64,000 nucleotides of DNA, from assembly GCA_000702245.1 (NCBI GenBank), contig JNKY01000015.1:1-64000 (forward strand). The letters run 5' to 3'. Both the position numbers and the translations under genes were made by a program. Under the pieces are notes generated by a model. It did not search any database. It saw only the letters and a list, made by a program, of their open reading frames with translations, and was not told the DNA's origin. This DNA is from Lachnospiraceae bacterium C6A11. GTDB taxonomy: Bacteria; Bacillota; Clostridia; Lachnospirales; Lachnospiraceae. Positions 26,901-34,233 of this stretch are shown piece by piece (positions within the stretch are counted from its first letter, which is position 1; each line of letters starts with the position of its first letter).

Positions 26901-27637
26901 AAATACTTGTCATACTGACAATTATCCTCTATTGCATACAGTTTATCAAAAGCATCAACCACTTTCTGCTGCTTATCTCTAAGCTCAGCGAGAAAAGCTC
27001 TTTCGTTTTTTGCATTCCAGCCATTTTTGTTATTCTTCTGGCGGGTGAATTCCATTTTTTCAAGCTCAATGTAGCCCTTATAATACTCCATAAGCGGTTC
27101 GTAAAGGCCCGTCGGCTCACCTGTCTCCGGATCCGTTTCCTGCTGAAGATTCTTCTTTATTTCGTTATGATCCTTAGTCAGATCCGGGGCTCCTGCAAAT
27201 TGATTCAGATTCGAAAGATATTGGCTCTCGAATCGCGCCTCCATAATATTTCCATCCGTTGTAGTCTCATGAGCATAGAAATCATATATCGGGAGGAACG
27301 GATCATTATTCTTTGCTTTTTCATCCCTGTCCTCCTCGATCAGTTTTTTCATGGTTTCCATAAGTTCAACACCAAGCTTGTCGGCATTAGAACTCTCCAT
27401 TTTCTGGGTAAACTTTTCAAGACCTCCAAGACGGCTTTTCGGAACATCAGCGGTAGCCGAGAATAGCTTTGACATAGACCTGTACTCGTCCATCTTATCC
27501 TGAAACGCGCCGAGTTCCTCCGCCGACATCTTACTCATATACAAAGTAATATTATTCGTGTATACCTTTTCAACAGCATAAGCAAGTGCGCTTTCTCCAT
27601 ATTTCTTGTTTTTTCTTAAATCTTTAAAGTTCGGCAT
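23993..27637 (-). CDS. Large helical protein with 16-residue tandem repeats, function unknown
   Basis: A 1214-residue, charged, Lys/Glu/Asn-rich protein with no signal peptide, no clear membrane helix and no enzyme motif I recognise. It is mostly predicted helix (my reading). Residues about 485-575 are six copies of the unit VEEVKAPANEENVLNN; copies alternate V and A at the fourth position. The flanks are two helical regions (about 1-440 and 610-1214). ATG at 27637 is chosen because GGAGGAGG lies 7 nt upstream; an in-frame codon nine residues earlier would overlap the site. It could be a structural or an effector-like protein. It may be lineage-specific. Confidence 0.8.
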   Translation of the reverse strand: MPNFKDLRKNKKYGESALAYAVEKVYTNNITLYMSKMSAEELGAFQDKMDEYRSMSKLFSATADVPKSRLGGLEKFTQKMESSNADKLGVELMETMKKLIEEDRDEKAKNNDPFLPIYDFYAHETTTDGNIMEARFESQYLSNLNQFAGAPDLTKDHNEIKKNLQQETDPETGEPTGLYEPLMEYYKGYIELEKMEFTRQKNNKNGWNAKNERAFLAELRDKQQKVVDAFDKLYAIEDNCQYDKYLNNELGHITGKHENRRSAFETVNVLRWQIKAIENGWSQDELTLLGAIGYIDAYHKKNEEEFNTKMERYRNTVEIHKDDWAKLEDHELENYADARKAVDSEASNRIKLDNFAKDVEALKAQIWDKKVVTPGDKAQVIKLVDDFAKSHTGIKLDNFTTLHHVSNGVDWNMNFIEEVKNLKPNRRKYKLYDGVKYNPPKKEDIKVEAPKEEQAVKDEWVILENDQSKAPKENPENEEVVAAVEEVKAPANEENVLNNVEEAKAPANEENVLNNVEEVKAPANEENVLNNVEEAKAPANEENVLNNVEEVKAPANEENILNNVEEVKAPVNEGDAAGKAVNVQAHEAEEELSENGAGISNGYSSQSTLADKYMYAMIYKARNIRLDRMEGDGKKIEEFREIKSYDNANEYETVFISNLTKKFAGESFTDKDIEPMFEKMMIAQAKAMVLTGKNFKAVHDNIDGEYKYDKALVVASEAGVFDLAEAESHVRSDILSEEVFRKVFMDKLKYDPNMTYEQAYNNLGFTKEEQAQLQKPEVLKKKLIDMAIHKNADAEYLKDQLTRSIYDSFINIHKVRGTNKVLQNLSAEEKMFYDLGSKAFTTVMTDMLKKEKEKDRIVAQWKKGEAAEKIKKVRIHFEKDQLNTMNAFLYGDKPIGITGKNELNGAYRDMLNKKTDYIGAILKDDPRAEAKASAAVNDEKLHKLLGSKNKKMGVTFGSYVKLHTGIRMGKTPDEMVDNLAKCMGAVILYNNGRMFDVGKIHEMAKKCKEIYSLEALKGNPEQLMNILSNSGNLTKGLNSLRDTMYNVKQDKREKYFEDLKKLADNLPTTSGHGKQYRRLNALIKEAAALKDKNLTKDELDTEIRTANAKIFNASIEYFESKGIKKLDVEKNPRAAAALNVISVITNSTEGLKYRTTKLVVDLKKSLEARHDNAAKNFEDLGKFTQKYGTANIAMQQDNIKASAVKNKTAEAGKK
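25927..26190 (-). repeat. 48-bp tandem repeats inside the large helical protein gene
   Basis: Units begin at 25927, 25975, 26023, 26071, 26119 and 26167 (last partial), exactly 48 bp apart. Successive units alternate between CAGGCGCCTTAACTTC and CAGGTGCCTTAGCTTC versions, so the array has a 96-bp higher-order period and probably grew by copying a pair. Confidence 0.9.
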
Positions 27638-27758
27638 ATTGTTTCCTCCTCCTTGACGAACCATACTTCATCCCATTCGTAACAAATATACTGTCTGTAT
27701 TTATCGTCCGTTCTTATTCTCTGTTTTATCGTATCTTTTATACATTTACTGTTTGATT

Positions 27759-27788
27759 TTTATAATGCATTCTGCCCTATAGTATCAA
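27759..27788 (-). promoter_or_regulatory. Promoter of the large helical protein gene
   Basis: On the minus strand TTGATA (27783-27788) and TATAAA (27759-27764) are 18 bp apart, about 120 bp upstream of the ATG at 27637. Confidence 0.6.
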
Positions 27789-27838
27789 ATTACAGACATT
27801 ATATCCCACAAAAGATAACAAAACCGCAACAAATAAGT

Positions 27839-28070
27839 CATGGGATTGCATCCACGAAGTGGATGAGGGTCCCATGATCCGAACGAAGTGAGAATAGTAA
27901 CGGTTCGAAGAACCGTGAGTCTGTCCGCAGAACAGATGCGTTCTGCAAAGCAGAATCAAGACTTGCAACGCAAGTCTTGCATATCACGCAGTGATATGGC
28001 ACAGGACTCGTCGTGTGAAACACGACCGCAGCTGCGTAGCAGCTGAGCAGCATCATGGAACATGATGCTG
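27839..28070. repeat. Array of eight consecutive triloop hairpins
   Basis: Within 232 bp, eight perfect inverted repeats with 3-nt loops follow one another: 27849-27865 (loop GAA, itself inside CATGGGA/TCCCATG), 27901-27915 (GAA), 27941-27955 (AAA), 27957-27979 (AAC), 27980-27998 (GCA), 28010-28026 (GAA), 28029-28045 (GTA), 28048-28070 (GAA). Stems are 6-10 bp and differ in sequence. Six loops fit GNA, and four of these are closed by C-G. No credible reading frame crosses it. Nothing known to me matches it. Confidence 0.85.
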
Positions 28071-28084
28071 GAGCAAAGCAAAAT

Positions 28085-28220
28085 AACAAGCCATGCATGA
28101 CGAAAAAAGAGGCAAACAGGGATGCTTGCATACCTATTTGTCTCTTTTTTGAGGAATATACGGCGCCTATGGCGACGGTTCTTGATGGGTTTACACATCA
28201 AGAACATGCATGGCTTGTTA
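28085..28220. repeat. Element bounded by 15-bp inverted repeats, with internal long hairpins
   Basis: AACAAGCCATGCATG (28085-28099) and its exact complement (28206-28220) enclose about 106 bp. Inside are an imperfect 24-bp hairpin running from an A6 tract at 28103 to a T6 tract at 28150, and a 10-bp hairpin with one bulge (28178-28206). It directly follows the triloop array. No target-site duplication or transposase was found. Confidence 0.75.
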
Positions 28221-28230
28221 ACAGCTAGGA

Positions 28231-28265
28231 AAAGAGGATCGGAAAACCGACCCTCTTTTCGTTTT
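28231..28265. terminator. Terminator-like hairpin
   Basis: AAAAGAGG (28231-28238) pairs with CCTCTTTT (28253-28260), with TCGG/CCGA inside; T-tracts follow on the plus strand (CTTTTCGTTTTT). It may close off a transcript of the hairpin region. Confidence 0.55.
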
Positions 28266-28352
28266 TCATGTTCTCTCCAAAAACCACATACTTCAGACAA
28301 ATTTCTGAAACCTGAGGTAAGTTTAACATGCCTTATCCAACAAATGTCCAAC

Positions 28353-28388
28353 AAAAAACGGCAAAATTTTAAAAATTTGCCGTTTTTT
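28353..28388. terminator. Bidirectional terminator after the LOG-family gene
   Basis: AAAAAACGGCAAA (28353-28365) and TTTGCCGTTTTTT (28376-28388) pair perfectly over 13 bp, with A and T tracts at both ends. It lies about 90 bp beyond the stop at 28480 and serves the minus strand, and potentially the plus. Confidence 0.8.
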
Positions 28389-28479
28389 TATATTTTTTTC
28401 AAAAATACCCGTTTATGAACTCCTCTATCTCCGCAATATCATCCGAAATATTTCTTAACAGGCTCCTCTATCCCATATA

Positions 28480-29022
28480 TCAACCGATATATAACCTAAT
28501 AAAGCTCTCGATTTCCTGAATATCGTCTGAGAAGAGCATAAAGTCCAGCTCCCCTGCCTCATAGAACTTATCCTCAAACATCCTGTCGTACTGCTCCTTA
28601 AGCTTGTCGTAGCAGCCGAGAGTATTGAAGAAGATAAACGGCGCCTTGTAGAGCCCGAGACGTATCCAGGATATCATATCGGCAGCCTCCTCAAGAGTTC
28701 CGATACCGCCCGGAAGCGCAATAAATACATCGCCCAGCTCAGCCATCTTAAGCTTTCTCTCAGACATATCATTTGTGACTATCATCTCGGTAACGTCAGT
28801 ATTTTCCCAGCCGTTATCTATCATAAACTGTGGAATAATGCCTGTGACCTTGCCGCCTGCTGCGAGGGTAGCTCTTGCAACCTCCCCCATCATACCAACC
28901 TTGCCGTCACCGTAAACAAGTACATGCCCCTTTTCTCCTATCCATCTGCCGACCTCTGCGGCCGCCTTCATATATTCCGGGCTCTTACCTTCTGCCGCCC
29001 CGGCGAATACTGTAATATTCAT
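28480..29022 (-). CDS. LOG family protein (TIGR00730, nucleotide 5'-monophosphate phosphoribohydrolase type)
   Basis: A 180-residue Rossmann-like protein. The family signature PGGIGTLEEAADMISW (about residues 103-118) is clear and supplies catalytic Glu and Arg-type residues; the start TVFAGAAEGKSPEYMKAA and GLVYGDGKVGMMGEVA-type loop (VLVYGDGKVGMMG) match too. Members cleave the N-glycosidic bond of AMP or cytokinin nucleotides. Bacterial members often have an unclear physiological substrate. Strong ribosome-binding site AGGAGA. Monocistronic by the flanking terminators. Confidence 0.9.
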   Translation of the reverse strand: MNITVFAGAAEGKSPEYMKAAAEVGRWIGEKGHVLVYGDGKVGMMGEVARATLAAGGKVTGIIPQFMIDNGWENTDVTEMIVTNDMSERKLKMAELGDVFIALPGGIGTLEEAADMISWIRLGLYKAPFIFFNTLGCYDKLKEQYDRMFEDKFYEAGELDFMLFSDDIQEIESFIRLYIG

Positions 29023-29112
29023 CTGCTATCTCCTCTATCAATTAGATTTATCGATCAAAACCAATACCCCTTGATAATACCATATCTCGATTTTCCAAAC
29101 AATTAACGAAAT

Positions 29113-29142
29113 AAAAATCTCCTGCAATATCAGCAGGAGATT
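29113..29142 (-). terminator. Rho-independent terminator after pflA
   Basis: AATCTCCTGC (29116-29125) and GCAGGAGATT (29133-29142) form a 10-bp stem followed on the minus strand by a T5 tract. It lies 12 bp past the pflA stop. Confidence 0.85.
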
Positions 29143-29153
29143 CTTATCATTTA

Positions 29154-29957
29154 TTACTCCGGAAGAACCGGTGTGTCGAACGGATAGCCTACATGGATAC
29201 CGGCCTCCTTCATACGAAGTCGCTCGGCGCGCATGGCATTTACAACCATGTCGCGGGCCTGGTGGCCGTCCTCGCCGGTGAGCGGCTTAACATCCTTCAG
29301 GACGTAGTCGATGCCCATCTCGGCGTATTTTGGCTTAGCCATATCGTGGTAAGGAAGGATATCAACCGCCTTCACATTCTTGAAATGTGCAAGGAACTTT
29401 CCTGACTTCTCAAGCTGAACAGGATCGAATGTGTAGCCCGGCACGATAACGTGTCTAACCCAGATCGGAATGTCCTTCTCGTCCAGATATTTATAGAAGT
29501 CGATTATCGTATCCTGCTTAACGCCCGTCAGATCAACATGCATCTCAGGGTCGATCGCCTTAAGATCGAGGAGCACAAGGTCGGTAACCTCAGCCAGCTT
29601 CTCGTACTTGGCATAGATCTCCGGAACGTCCTTCTTGAAGAGGTATCCGGTGGTATCGAGTGCAGTATGAACGCCAAGCTTCTTCGCAGCCGCGAAAAGC
29701 TCAGTAACGAAATCGATCTGCACAAGCGGCTCACCGCCGGAAACCGTAAGTCCGCCTCGTTTCATGAAAGGCAGGTAGCTTCGCATATCGGCCATGATCT
29801 CGGCAACGGTCATCTCCTTGCCGCCTCTGCCGTCCCAGGTGTCCGGATTGTGGCAGTATTTACATCTGAGCGGACAGCCCTTGAGAAATACAACATATCT
29901 CGTTCCCGGTCCGTCCACCGTACTTCCTGTAATTATTGAATGTATATTTCCAGTCAT
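29154..29957 (-). CDS. pflA: Pyruvate formate-lyase activating enzyme (radical SAM)
   Basis: A 267-residue radical SAM enzyme that installs the glycyl radical on pyruvate formate-lyase, using a 4Fe-4S cluster and S-adenosylmethionine. The cluster motif CPLRCKYCHNPDTWD (CX3CX2C, about 28-42) and the GGEP motif (GGLTVSGGEPLVQ) are present, and the N-terminus has the PFL-AE type HSIITGSTVDGPGTR. Length is slightly above the usual 245-260. Its substrate here should be the glycine on the separate glycyl-radical protein at 34234, about 4.3 kb away with hflKC, ybaK and another gene between. Confidence 0.96.
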   Translation of the reverse strand: MTGNIHSIITGSTVDGPGTRYVVFLKGCPLRCKYCHNPDTWDGRGGKEMTVAEIMADMRSYLPFMKRGGLTVSGGEPLVQIDFVTELFAAAKKLGVHTALDTTGYLFKKDVPEIYAKYEKLAEVTDLVLLDLKAIDPEMHVDLTGVKQDTIIDFYKYLDEKDIPIWVRHVIVPGYTFDPVQLEKSGKFLAHFKNVKAVDILPYHDMAKPKYAEMGIDYVLKDVKPLTGEDGHQARDMVVNAMRAERLRMKEAGIHVGYPFDTPVLPE

Positions 29958-30103
29958 TTTATCATCCTCTTACATATACTTTTCTATACGCAAAAATTCC
30001 GATCCGGAATGATTTCGATAAAGCCTCATATGATAATCTCTCCCATGCTGTGCCACTTTTGCAGCAACTGATGTCCGGATATTTTTGCTATTTTCCCAGC
30101 AGA

Positions 30104-31120
30104 CTACTCTTCCTCGGTTGTCGCTTCGGTCGCAGTCTCTGTAGTCGCCTCAGTTGCAGCCTCGGTAGTTGCCTCAGTGCTCTGCTCCGTTGTTGCTTCA
30201 GTTGCCTGCTCCTTCAGGAGATCCTCATACTTAACGTCAAGCGCTTCATCCGTGCCGTAGAGTATCTTCACAAGCTCGGAATCCTTATCAAGCATAAGTA
30301 TATTTCCGTTTTTCTTGAGAGAAGCCTTAAGCGCGTCCAGAGCTCTCAGGTAGTTGTAGAACTCAGCCTTTGCAGGATCGTTATAGGCCTCGGAAAGTAT
30401 GCGCATATACTCTGCTTCGCCCTCGGCGATGATAGTTTCGGCATCCTTCTCAGCCTCGGCGAGAGTGATGGTAACCTCTTTGTCAGTCTCATTCTTGATG
30501 ATCTGAGCGTCAGACTCACCCTTTGCAGTGTAGCTTGCGGCGATATTCTGTCTCTCAGAGATCATTCTCTCATAAACCGCATTCTTGTTGTCGTCCGGAA
30601 GATCAAGTGCCTTGATCTCAGCGGTAAGGATTACAATACCGTATTCATTTATATCTGAATTGGACTCATTTGTTATGATCTCTGTCAGCTGCGCACCTCT
30701 TGCCGCAATAACCTCGTCCTGCGTCATAGCGGAAATAGTATTTTTCGTTGCATTGTAAACCGCAGCGTCGATTCTTTCCTCCGCTCTTGCGTCAACCGCG
30801 CCAAGAGTCTTGTAATACTTGATCGGATCTACTACCTTCCAGAGAACGTAATCATCTGCGATCATCGACTTCTTATCCTTGGTAATGACATCACTTGTAG
30901 GAAGGTCGTAAACTCTTGTTCCGCTGTAAACAAGCTGAACATTTTCTATGAAAGGTGTCTTGAAATGGAGCCCCGGCTCATCGTCAACTCTCGTGACCTT
31001 ACCGAAACGCTTCACAAGCGCATAATTATTGTATTCAACAGTATAAAGCGAATTGAACAGCACAACCGCTGCACCGATCAGGAGTATGATGATCGCTGTT
31101 ATAGTTATTTTTTTCTTCAT
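30104..31120 (-). CDS. hflC: HflC-like SPFH/band-7 membrane protein
   Basis: A 338-residue protein with one N-terminal membrane helix (about 4-24) and an SPFH domain (about 25-200; KRFGKVTRVDDEPGLHFKTPFIENV in outline). A coiled-coil region rich in Glu/Ala follows (about 195-265). HflC and HflK form large membrane cages that restrain FtsH protease in proteobacteria. The C-terminus is an added low-complexity tail of TEATTEA-type repeats (about 303-338), unusual for HflC and probably on the outer face of the membrane. The start lies 4 bp after the hflK stop, so the pair is translationally close. Confidence 0.93.
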   Translation of the reverse strand: MKKKITITAIIILLIGAAVVLFNSLYTVEYNNYALVKRFGKVTRVDDEPGLHFKTPFIENVQLVYSGTRVYDLPTSDVITKDKKSMIADDYVLWKVVDPIKYYKTLGAVDARAEERIDAAVYNATKNTISAMTQDEVIAARGAQLTEIITNESNSDINEYGIVILTAEIKALDLPDDNKNAVYERMISERQNIAASYTAKGESDAQIIKNETDKEVTITLAEAEKDAETIIAEGEAEYMRILSEAYNDPAKAEFYNYLRALDALKASLKKNGNILMLDKDSELVKILYGTDEALDVKYEDLLKEQATEATTEQSTEATTEAATEATTETATEATTEEE

Positions 31121-31124
31121 AGCT

Positions 31125-32150
31125 TTAGTCCTCCCCTGATCCGTTATCTGATGAACCGCTGCCGCTACCGCTATTGATATTTACGAAGCTGTCCAGCGGA
31201 TACATGGTCTGTGTATCTCCGTCTGTGATGATGACCTTGAGCGATGGAAGAAGTTCCTCCATTGTCTCATAGAACATTCTCTTCTTGGTGATGAGCGGAT
31301 ACTGCTTATACTGCTCGTAGATCTGCTCGAATCGTGATGCCTGGCCTTCTGCCTCGGCGATACGTGCTTCCTTCTTACCTTCAGCTTCCTTCCTGATCTT
31401 ATCTGCCTTCGCAGTTGCGTTCGGAAGCTGCTCGTTCTGGTATTTGAGTGCGTTGTTCTTAGCTGTGTCCGCGCCCTGCTTTGCAGTTTCAACAGCCTTA
31501 AATGCCGCAATGATGTCGGCCGTCGGCGGCTCGGAATCCTGCACAGTGATATTTATAACCGTAAGTCCGATATCATGCTCAGCGAGCTCCTTTAACATAT
31601 CCTCCTTAACAGCCGCCTGGATAAGTCCCTTACCGGTGGTCATCGCTTCGTCAACAGTGTAATTCGAAACTACCGATCTGATACTTGCAAGCGCTATATT
31701 TTTCAGCACCTCCTCAGGATCGTTCGAATTGTAGAGATAAGCAACCGGATCAGATACCTTGTACTCAAGATAGAAATCAATATTTAACAGGTTGAAATCC
31801 GAGGTGATCATGATTCCGTTGTTGTCATCGGTTATATTCTGGCCGTTGCCGGCGATCGTGTAGCCAACGCCTGTACCGTGTGTGGTCATATCAACCTTCT
31901 CAACCTTCTGGATGAACGGTATTTTAAAATACAGTCCTGCCGTGTCGGTCCTCACAACCTTTCCAAACATTGTCACGACCGCATTTTCCTGCTCATTAAC
32001 ATAGTAGTAGCTGTTGTTGATCGCAAGGAATAATAAGATTGCCACGATCACGATCTTGATAAGCAGCGAATGCTTCTTATTAAGGCCCTTCAGCACCTTT
32101 CCTTTCTCGTCGATCACAACATCGACATCTTTGTCATTCTTTTTAGCCAA
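31125..32150 (-). CDS. hflK: HflK-like SPFH/band-7 membrane protein
   Basis: A 341-residue partner of HflC. A charged N-terminus (AKKNDKDVDVVIDEKGK) is followed by a membrane helix (about 30-48), then the SPFH domain (ENAVVTMFGKVVRTDTAGLYFKIPF, in outline, and VSDPVAYLYNSNDPEEVL). The coiled coil includes EAEGKKEARIAEAEGQASRFEQ-like sequence (about 255-280). The last 15 residues are Gly/Ser-rich. The start is TTG with AAGGAGG about 9 nt upstream. hflK-hflC form one transcription unit. Confidence 0.93.
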   Translation of the reverse strand: MAKKNDKDVDVVIDEKGKVLKGLNKKHSLLIKIVIVAILLFLAINNSYYYVNEQENAVVTMFGKVVRTDTAGLYFKIPFIQKVEKVDMTTHGTGVGYTIAGNGQNITDDNNGIMITSDFNLLNIDFYLEYKVSDPVAYLYNSNDPEEVLKNIALASIRSVVSNYTVDEAMTTGKGLIQAAVKEDMLKELAEHDIGLTVINITVQDSEPPTADIIAAFKAVETAKQGADTAKNNALKYQNEQLPNATAKADKIRKEAEGKKEARIAEAEGQASRFEQIYEQYKQYPLITKKRMFYETMEELLPSLKVIITDGDTQTMYPLDSFVNINSGSGSGSSDNGSGED

Positions 32151-32203
32151 TTTCTTGTCCTCCTTGTTTGTCTATCTTTATTAATCATATAAATATTTTG
32201 TTA

Positions 32204-32683
32204 CTACTCTATTATATCCGCAAATTCCAACTTTACTATATCCACAAGCGCCTGTGGATCGAGTTCGACCTGCATGCCGACCTTGCCGGCACTGACAAAT
32301 ACACGGTCAAAGTCCTTCGCTGTTTCATGCATGAATGTTGGGAAGAGCTTCTTCATTCCTATCGGTGAGCAACCGCCATGCACGTAGCCTGTGAGTGGTA
32401 GGAGCTCCTTCTGTTTTATCATCTCTATCGACTTCTCGCCTGCAGCTTTAGCCGCCTTCTTCAGGTCAAGTTCCGCTTCCACCGGTACGACAAATACAAA
32501 ATATCCGCCCGACTTTCCTCTTGTCACAAGAGTCTTAAATACCTTCGAGGTGTCCTCCCCAAGTATTCCCGCTATCTCCGCGCCGGAGAGCGACGGATCC
32601 GCCTCATAGCTGTGGCTTTCGTACTGAACCTTCTTTGAGTCGAGCACTCTTAGTACATTTGTTTTTTCAACCTTCTTCGCCAT
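32204..32683 (-). CDS. ybaK: Cys-tRNA(Pro)/aminoacyl-tRNA deacylase, YbaK/EbsC type
   Basis: A 159-residue YbaK-domain protein that hydrolyses mischarged Cys-tRNA(Pro), a trans-editing step. Typical features are the start KTNVLRVLDSKKVQYESHSY, the catalytic-lysine segment VFKTLVTRG, and the VPVEAELDLKKAAKAAGEKS and GYVHGGCSPIGMKK motifs with the conserved glycines. Length is standard. Located between hflK and a membrane protein of unknown function, same strand. Confidence 0.95.
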   Translation of the reverse strand: MAKKVEKTNVLRVLDSKKVQYESHSYEADPSLSGAEIAGILGEDTSKVFKTLVTRGKSGGYFVFVVPVEAELDLKKAAKAAGEKSIEMIKQKELLPLTGYVHGGCSPIGMKKLFPTFMHETAKDFDRVFVSAGKVGMQVELDPQALVDIVKLEFADIIE

Positions 32684-32767
32684 AATCTGTAATTACTCCA
32701 TACGTTTTCCCCGGTGTTTCATTATCACACACCAACGATTTTCTCTGACCGGCAGTTATTCTATGTA

Positions 32768-33955
32768 TTAATAACCAACTGTGCCTTTCGGATCAGAATC
32801 ATCACTATCCTCATCCTGTCCGCCGTACATCCTCTGAACGATCTGCGCTATATCCTCATCACTGATCATTCCGCTGCGGATCATATCTTCAACCTCTTCC
32901 GGGGTGAACTCTCTGCCACTATTCATTTCCGGAGCATTACTGCCATCAGACATTCCTATATCACCAGGCATGCTCTGCGCATTCATATTCCCCGGCATAC
33001 CATACATACCATCGCCGTACAAATTTCCCATCGGCATACCATACGCACTGTCATTCACATCCCCAAAAGGTGCTGCATACCCATTATTATACAGATTCTC
33101 CGCCGGCTTACTGTACTCTCTGTCGACGGTCGCCTTCTGCTTGCGGCTCTTAAACGCATCGTATTTCTCCGCAAGTCTGTCGACCTCGCTCTCGTTACGA
33201 ATGATCGATCTGTCAGCGCCCGGCAGCTTGAAGTTATGATGATGCATCTGCAGGAAACGGTACGCCTCCATAAAGGTCTTCTCGTCGAAGCGCGTCATGT
33301 ATTTATTATTGATCTTCTCTATGCAGTCCTCAACCGAGTAGCAGCTCTTCGGGTCGATATCCTTGAATATCGCATAGTAGGTATCCTCGACGATCTGCTC
33401 CTGCCTTGCAAAATCCGTGGAAATATCCATAACCGGAAATACATACAGATAGGTCCTCAGCCAGTCATTTGTCTGCTCTATCCACATGCTTGCAAATTTG
33501 TAGGTCTTATCCATATCGTAGATCTCGCGCAGCCAGCTGTATGAATAGTAAGAGGCCTCAACGATACGGTCGATCTGATTTTCTGTAAGGCAGAGATCGT
33601 ATTTCTCATTGAACTTTGTAACGATCTTCTTTCTCTTCGGAACGGACTCAGTGAGCTTGATGTCCTCCTTGATCTCCTTCTTGATCTCGTTGTATTCCTT
33701 GCTGTTATTTCTCTGACCGGCCTTCTGAGCCTTATTAATAGCCCACGCGATCAGGATAAAAGGAGACGCAACTATACCAAGCGCCAGCAGATATCCTACG
33801 CCTGACGCTATCGCGCTTCCTGTGAATCTGAGAATTTCAATCAAAATGAAAAGCGTGATAAAAAGAGGCAGTCTGCTCTTCGTTTTCTCCTGCATCTTAG
33901 GGTTATTTTTCGCTATGAGATTGTAGAAAATAATTATAAATATTATCAGACCCAT
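32768..33955 (-). CDS. Membrane protein of unknown function with Met/Gly-rich tail
   Basis: A 395-residue protein. One helix at the extreme N-terminus (about 2-14) and two more (about 28-45 and 50-72) are followed by a long charged helical region (about 75-275) that includes a conserved-looking YYSYSWLREIYDMD segment. Residues about 285-345 are rich in Met, Gly, Asn, Pro and Tyr (GMPMGNLYGDGMYGMPGN), then a short EFTPEEVEDMIRSGMISDEDI helical pair and an acidic end. I recognise no family. The start has GAGG upstream. Downstream is ybaK; upstream lies the pfl locus. Confidence 0.75.
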   Translation of the reverse strand: MGLIIFIIIFYNLIAKNNPKMQEKTKSRLPLFITLFILIEILRFTGSAIASGVGYLLALGIVASPFILIAWAINKAQKAGQRNNSKEYNEIKKEIKEDIKLTESVPKRKKIVTKFNEKYDLCLTENQIDRIVEASYYSYSWLREIYDMDKTYKFASMWIEQTNDWLRTYLYVFPVMDISTDFARQEQIVEDTYYAIFKDIDPKSCYSVEDCIEKINNKYMTRFDEKTFMEAYRFLQMHHHNFKLPGADRSIIRNESEVDRLAEKYDAFKSRKQKATVDREYSKPAENLYNNGYAAPFGDVNDSAYGMPMGNLYGDGMYGMPGNMNAQSMPGDIGMSDGSNAPEMNSGREFTPEEVEDMIRSGMISDEDIAQIVQRMYGGQDEDSDDSDPKGTVGY

Positions 33956-34041
33956 GGTACGCCTCGCTAAAAATACTGTTTTAAGCCACTATCTAGATAG
34001 TATAACATAGTCGGTTATTCGTCGCAATATTCACTCATAAG

Positions 34042-34177
34042 TTGCGTAGATGCGAATTGCGTAGATGCGACTACGTCGCACGTTACCTCGTCTGTCGACT
34101 CGGTGTCGGACATTCGCCGAATATCCGCTTTATCATGCATGCATGATACGCAGCTACTCGGCTCATTATCTACGCAA
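34042..34177. repeat. Repeat-rich palindromic intergenic element
   Basis: TTGCGTAGAT at 34042-34051 has an exact inverted copy at 34168-34177. The first 29 bp contain a direct repeat of TTGCGTAGATGCGA (34042-34055, 34057-34070). Inside are a 6-bp hairpin with loop TAC (34066-34080; GTA on the minus strand) and an 18-nt perfect palindrome TATCATGCATGCATGATA (34131-34148). No gene is seen. It abuts the terminator of the pfl locus. Confidence 0.7.
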
Positions 34178-34204
34178 AAAGGGTGCAGGAAAACCTGCAC
34201 CCTT
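34176..34204 (-). terminator. Rho-independent terminator of the pfl locus
   Basis: GGGTGCAGG (34181-34189) and CCTGCACCC (34194-34202) form a 9-bp stem with a 4-nt loop, and on the minus strand a T-run follows (34176-34180). It is 30 bp past the glycyl-radical gene. Confidence 0.9.
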
Positions 34205-34233
34205 AGAACACTTAATTAATAACTAAGCTGAAA

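Noticed and set aside
27839-28070. Hairpin array considered as a CRISPR or an integron attC array
   Set aside because: Stems differ in sequence, no spacers or repeats of fixed sequence, and no cas or integrase gene nearby.
27777-28418. Four short frames in the hairpin region
   Set aside because: They read through inverted repeats in both directions, have no ribosome-binding site and no family resemblance.
29996-30010. ATTCCGATCCGGAAT palindrome upstream of pflA
   Set aside because: Six-bp arms only and no promoter nearby that it could control with confidence.
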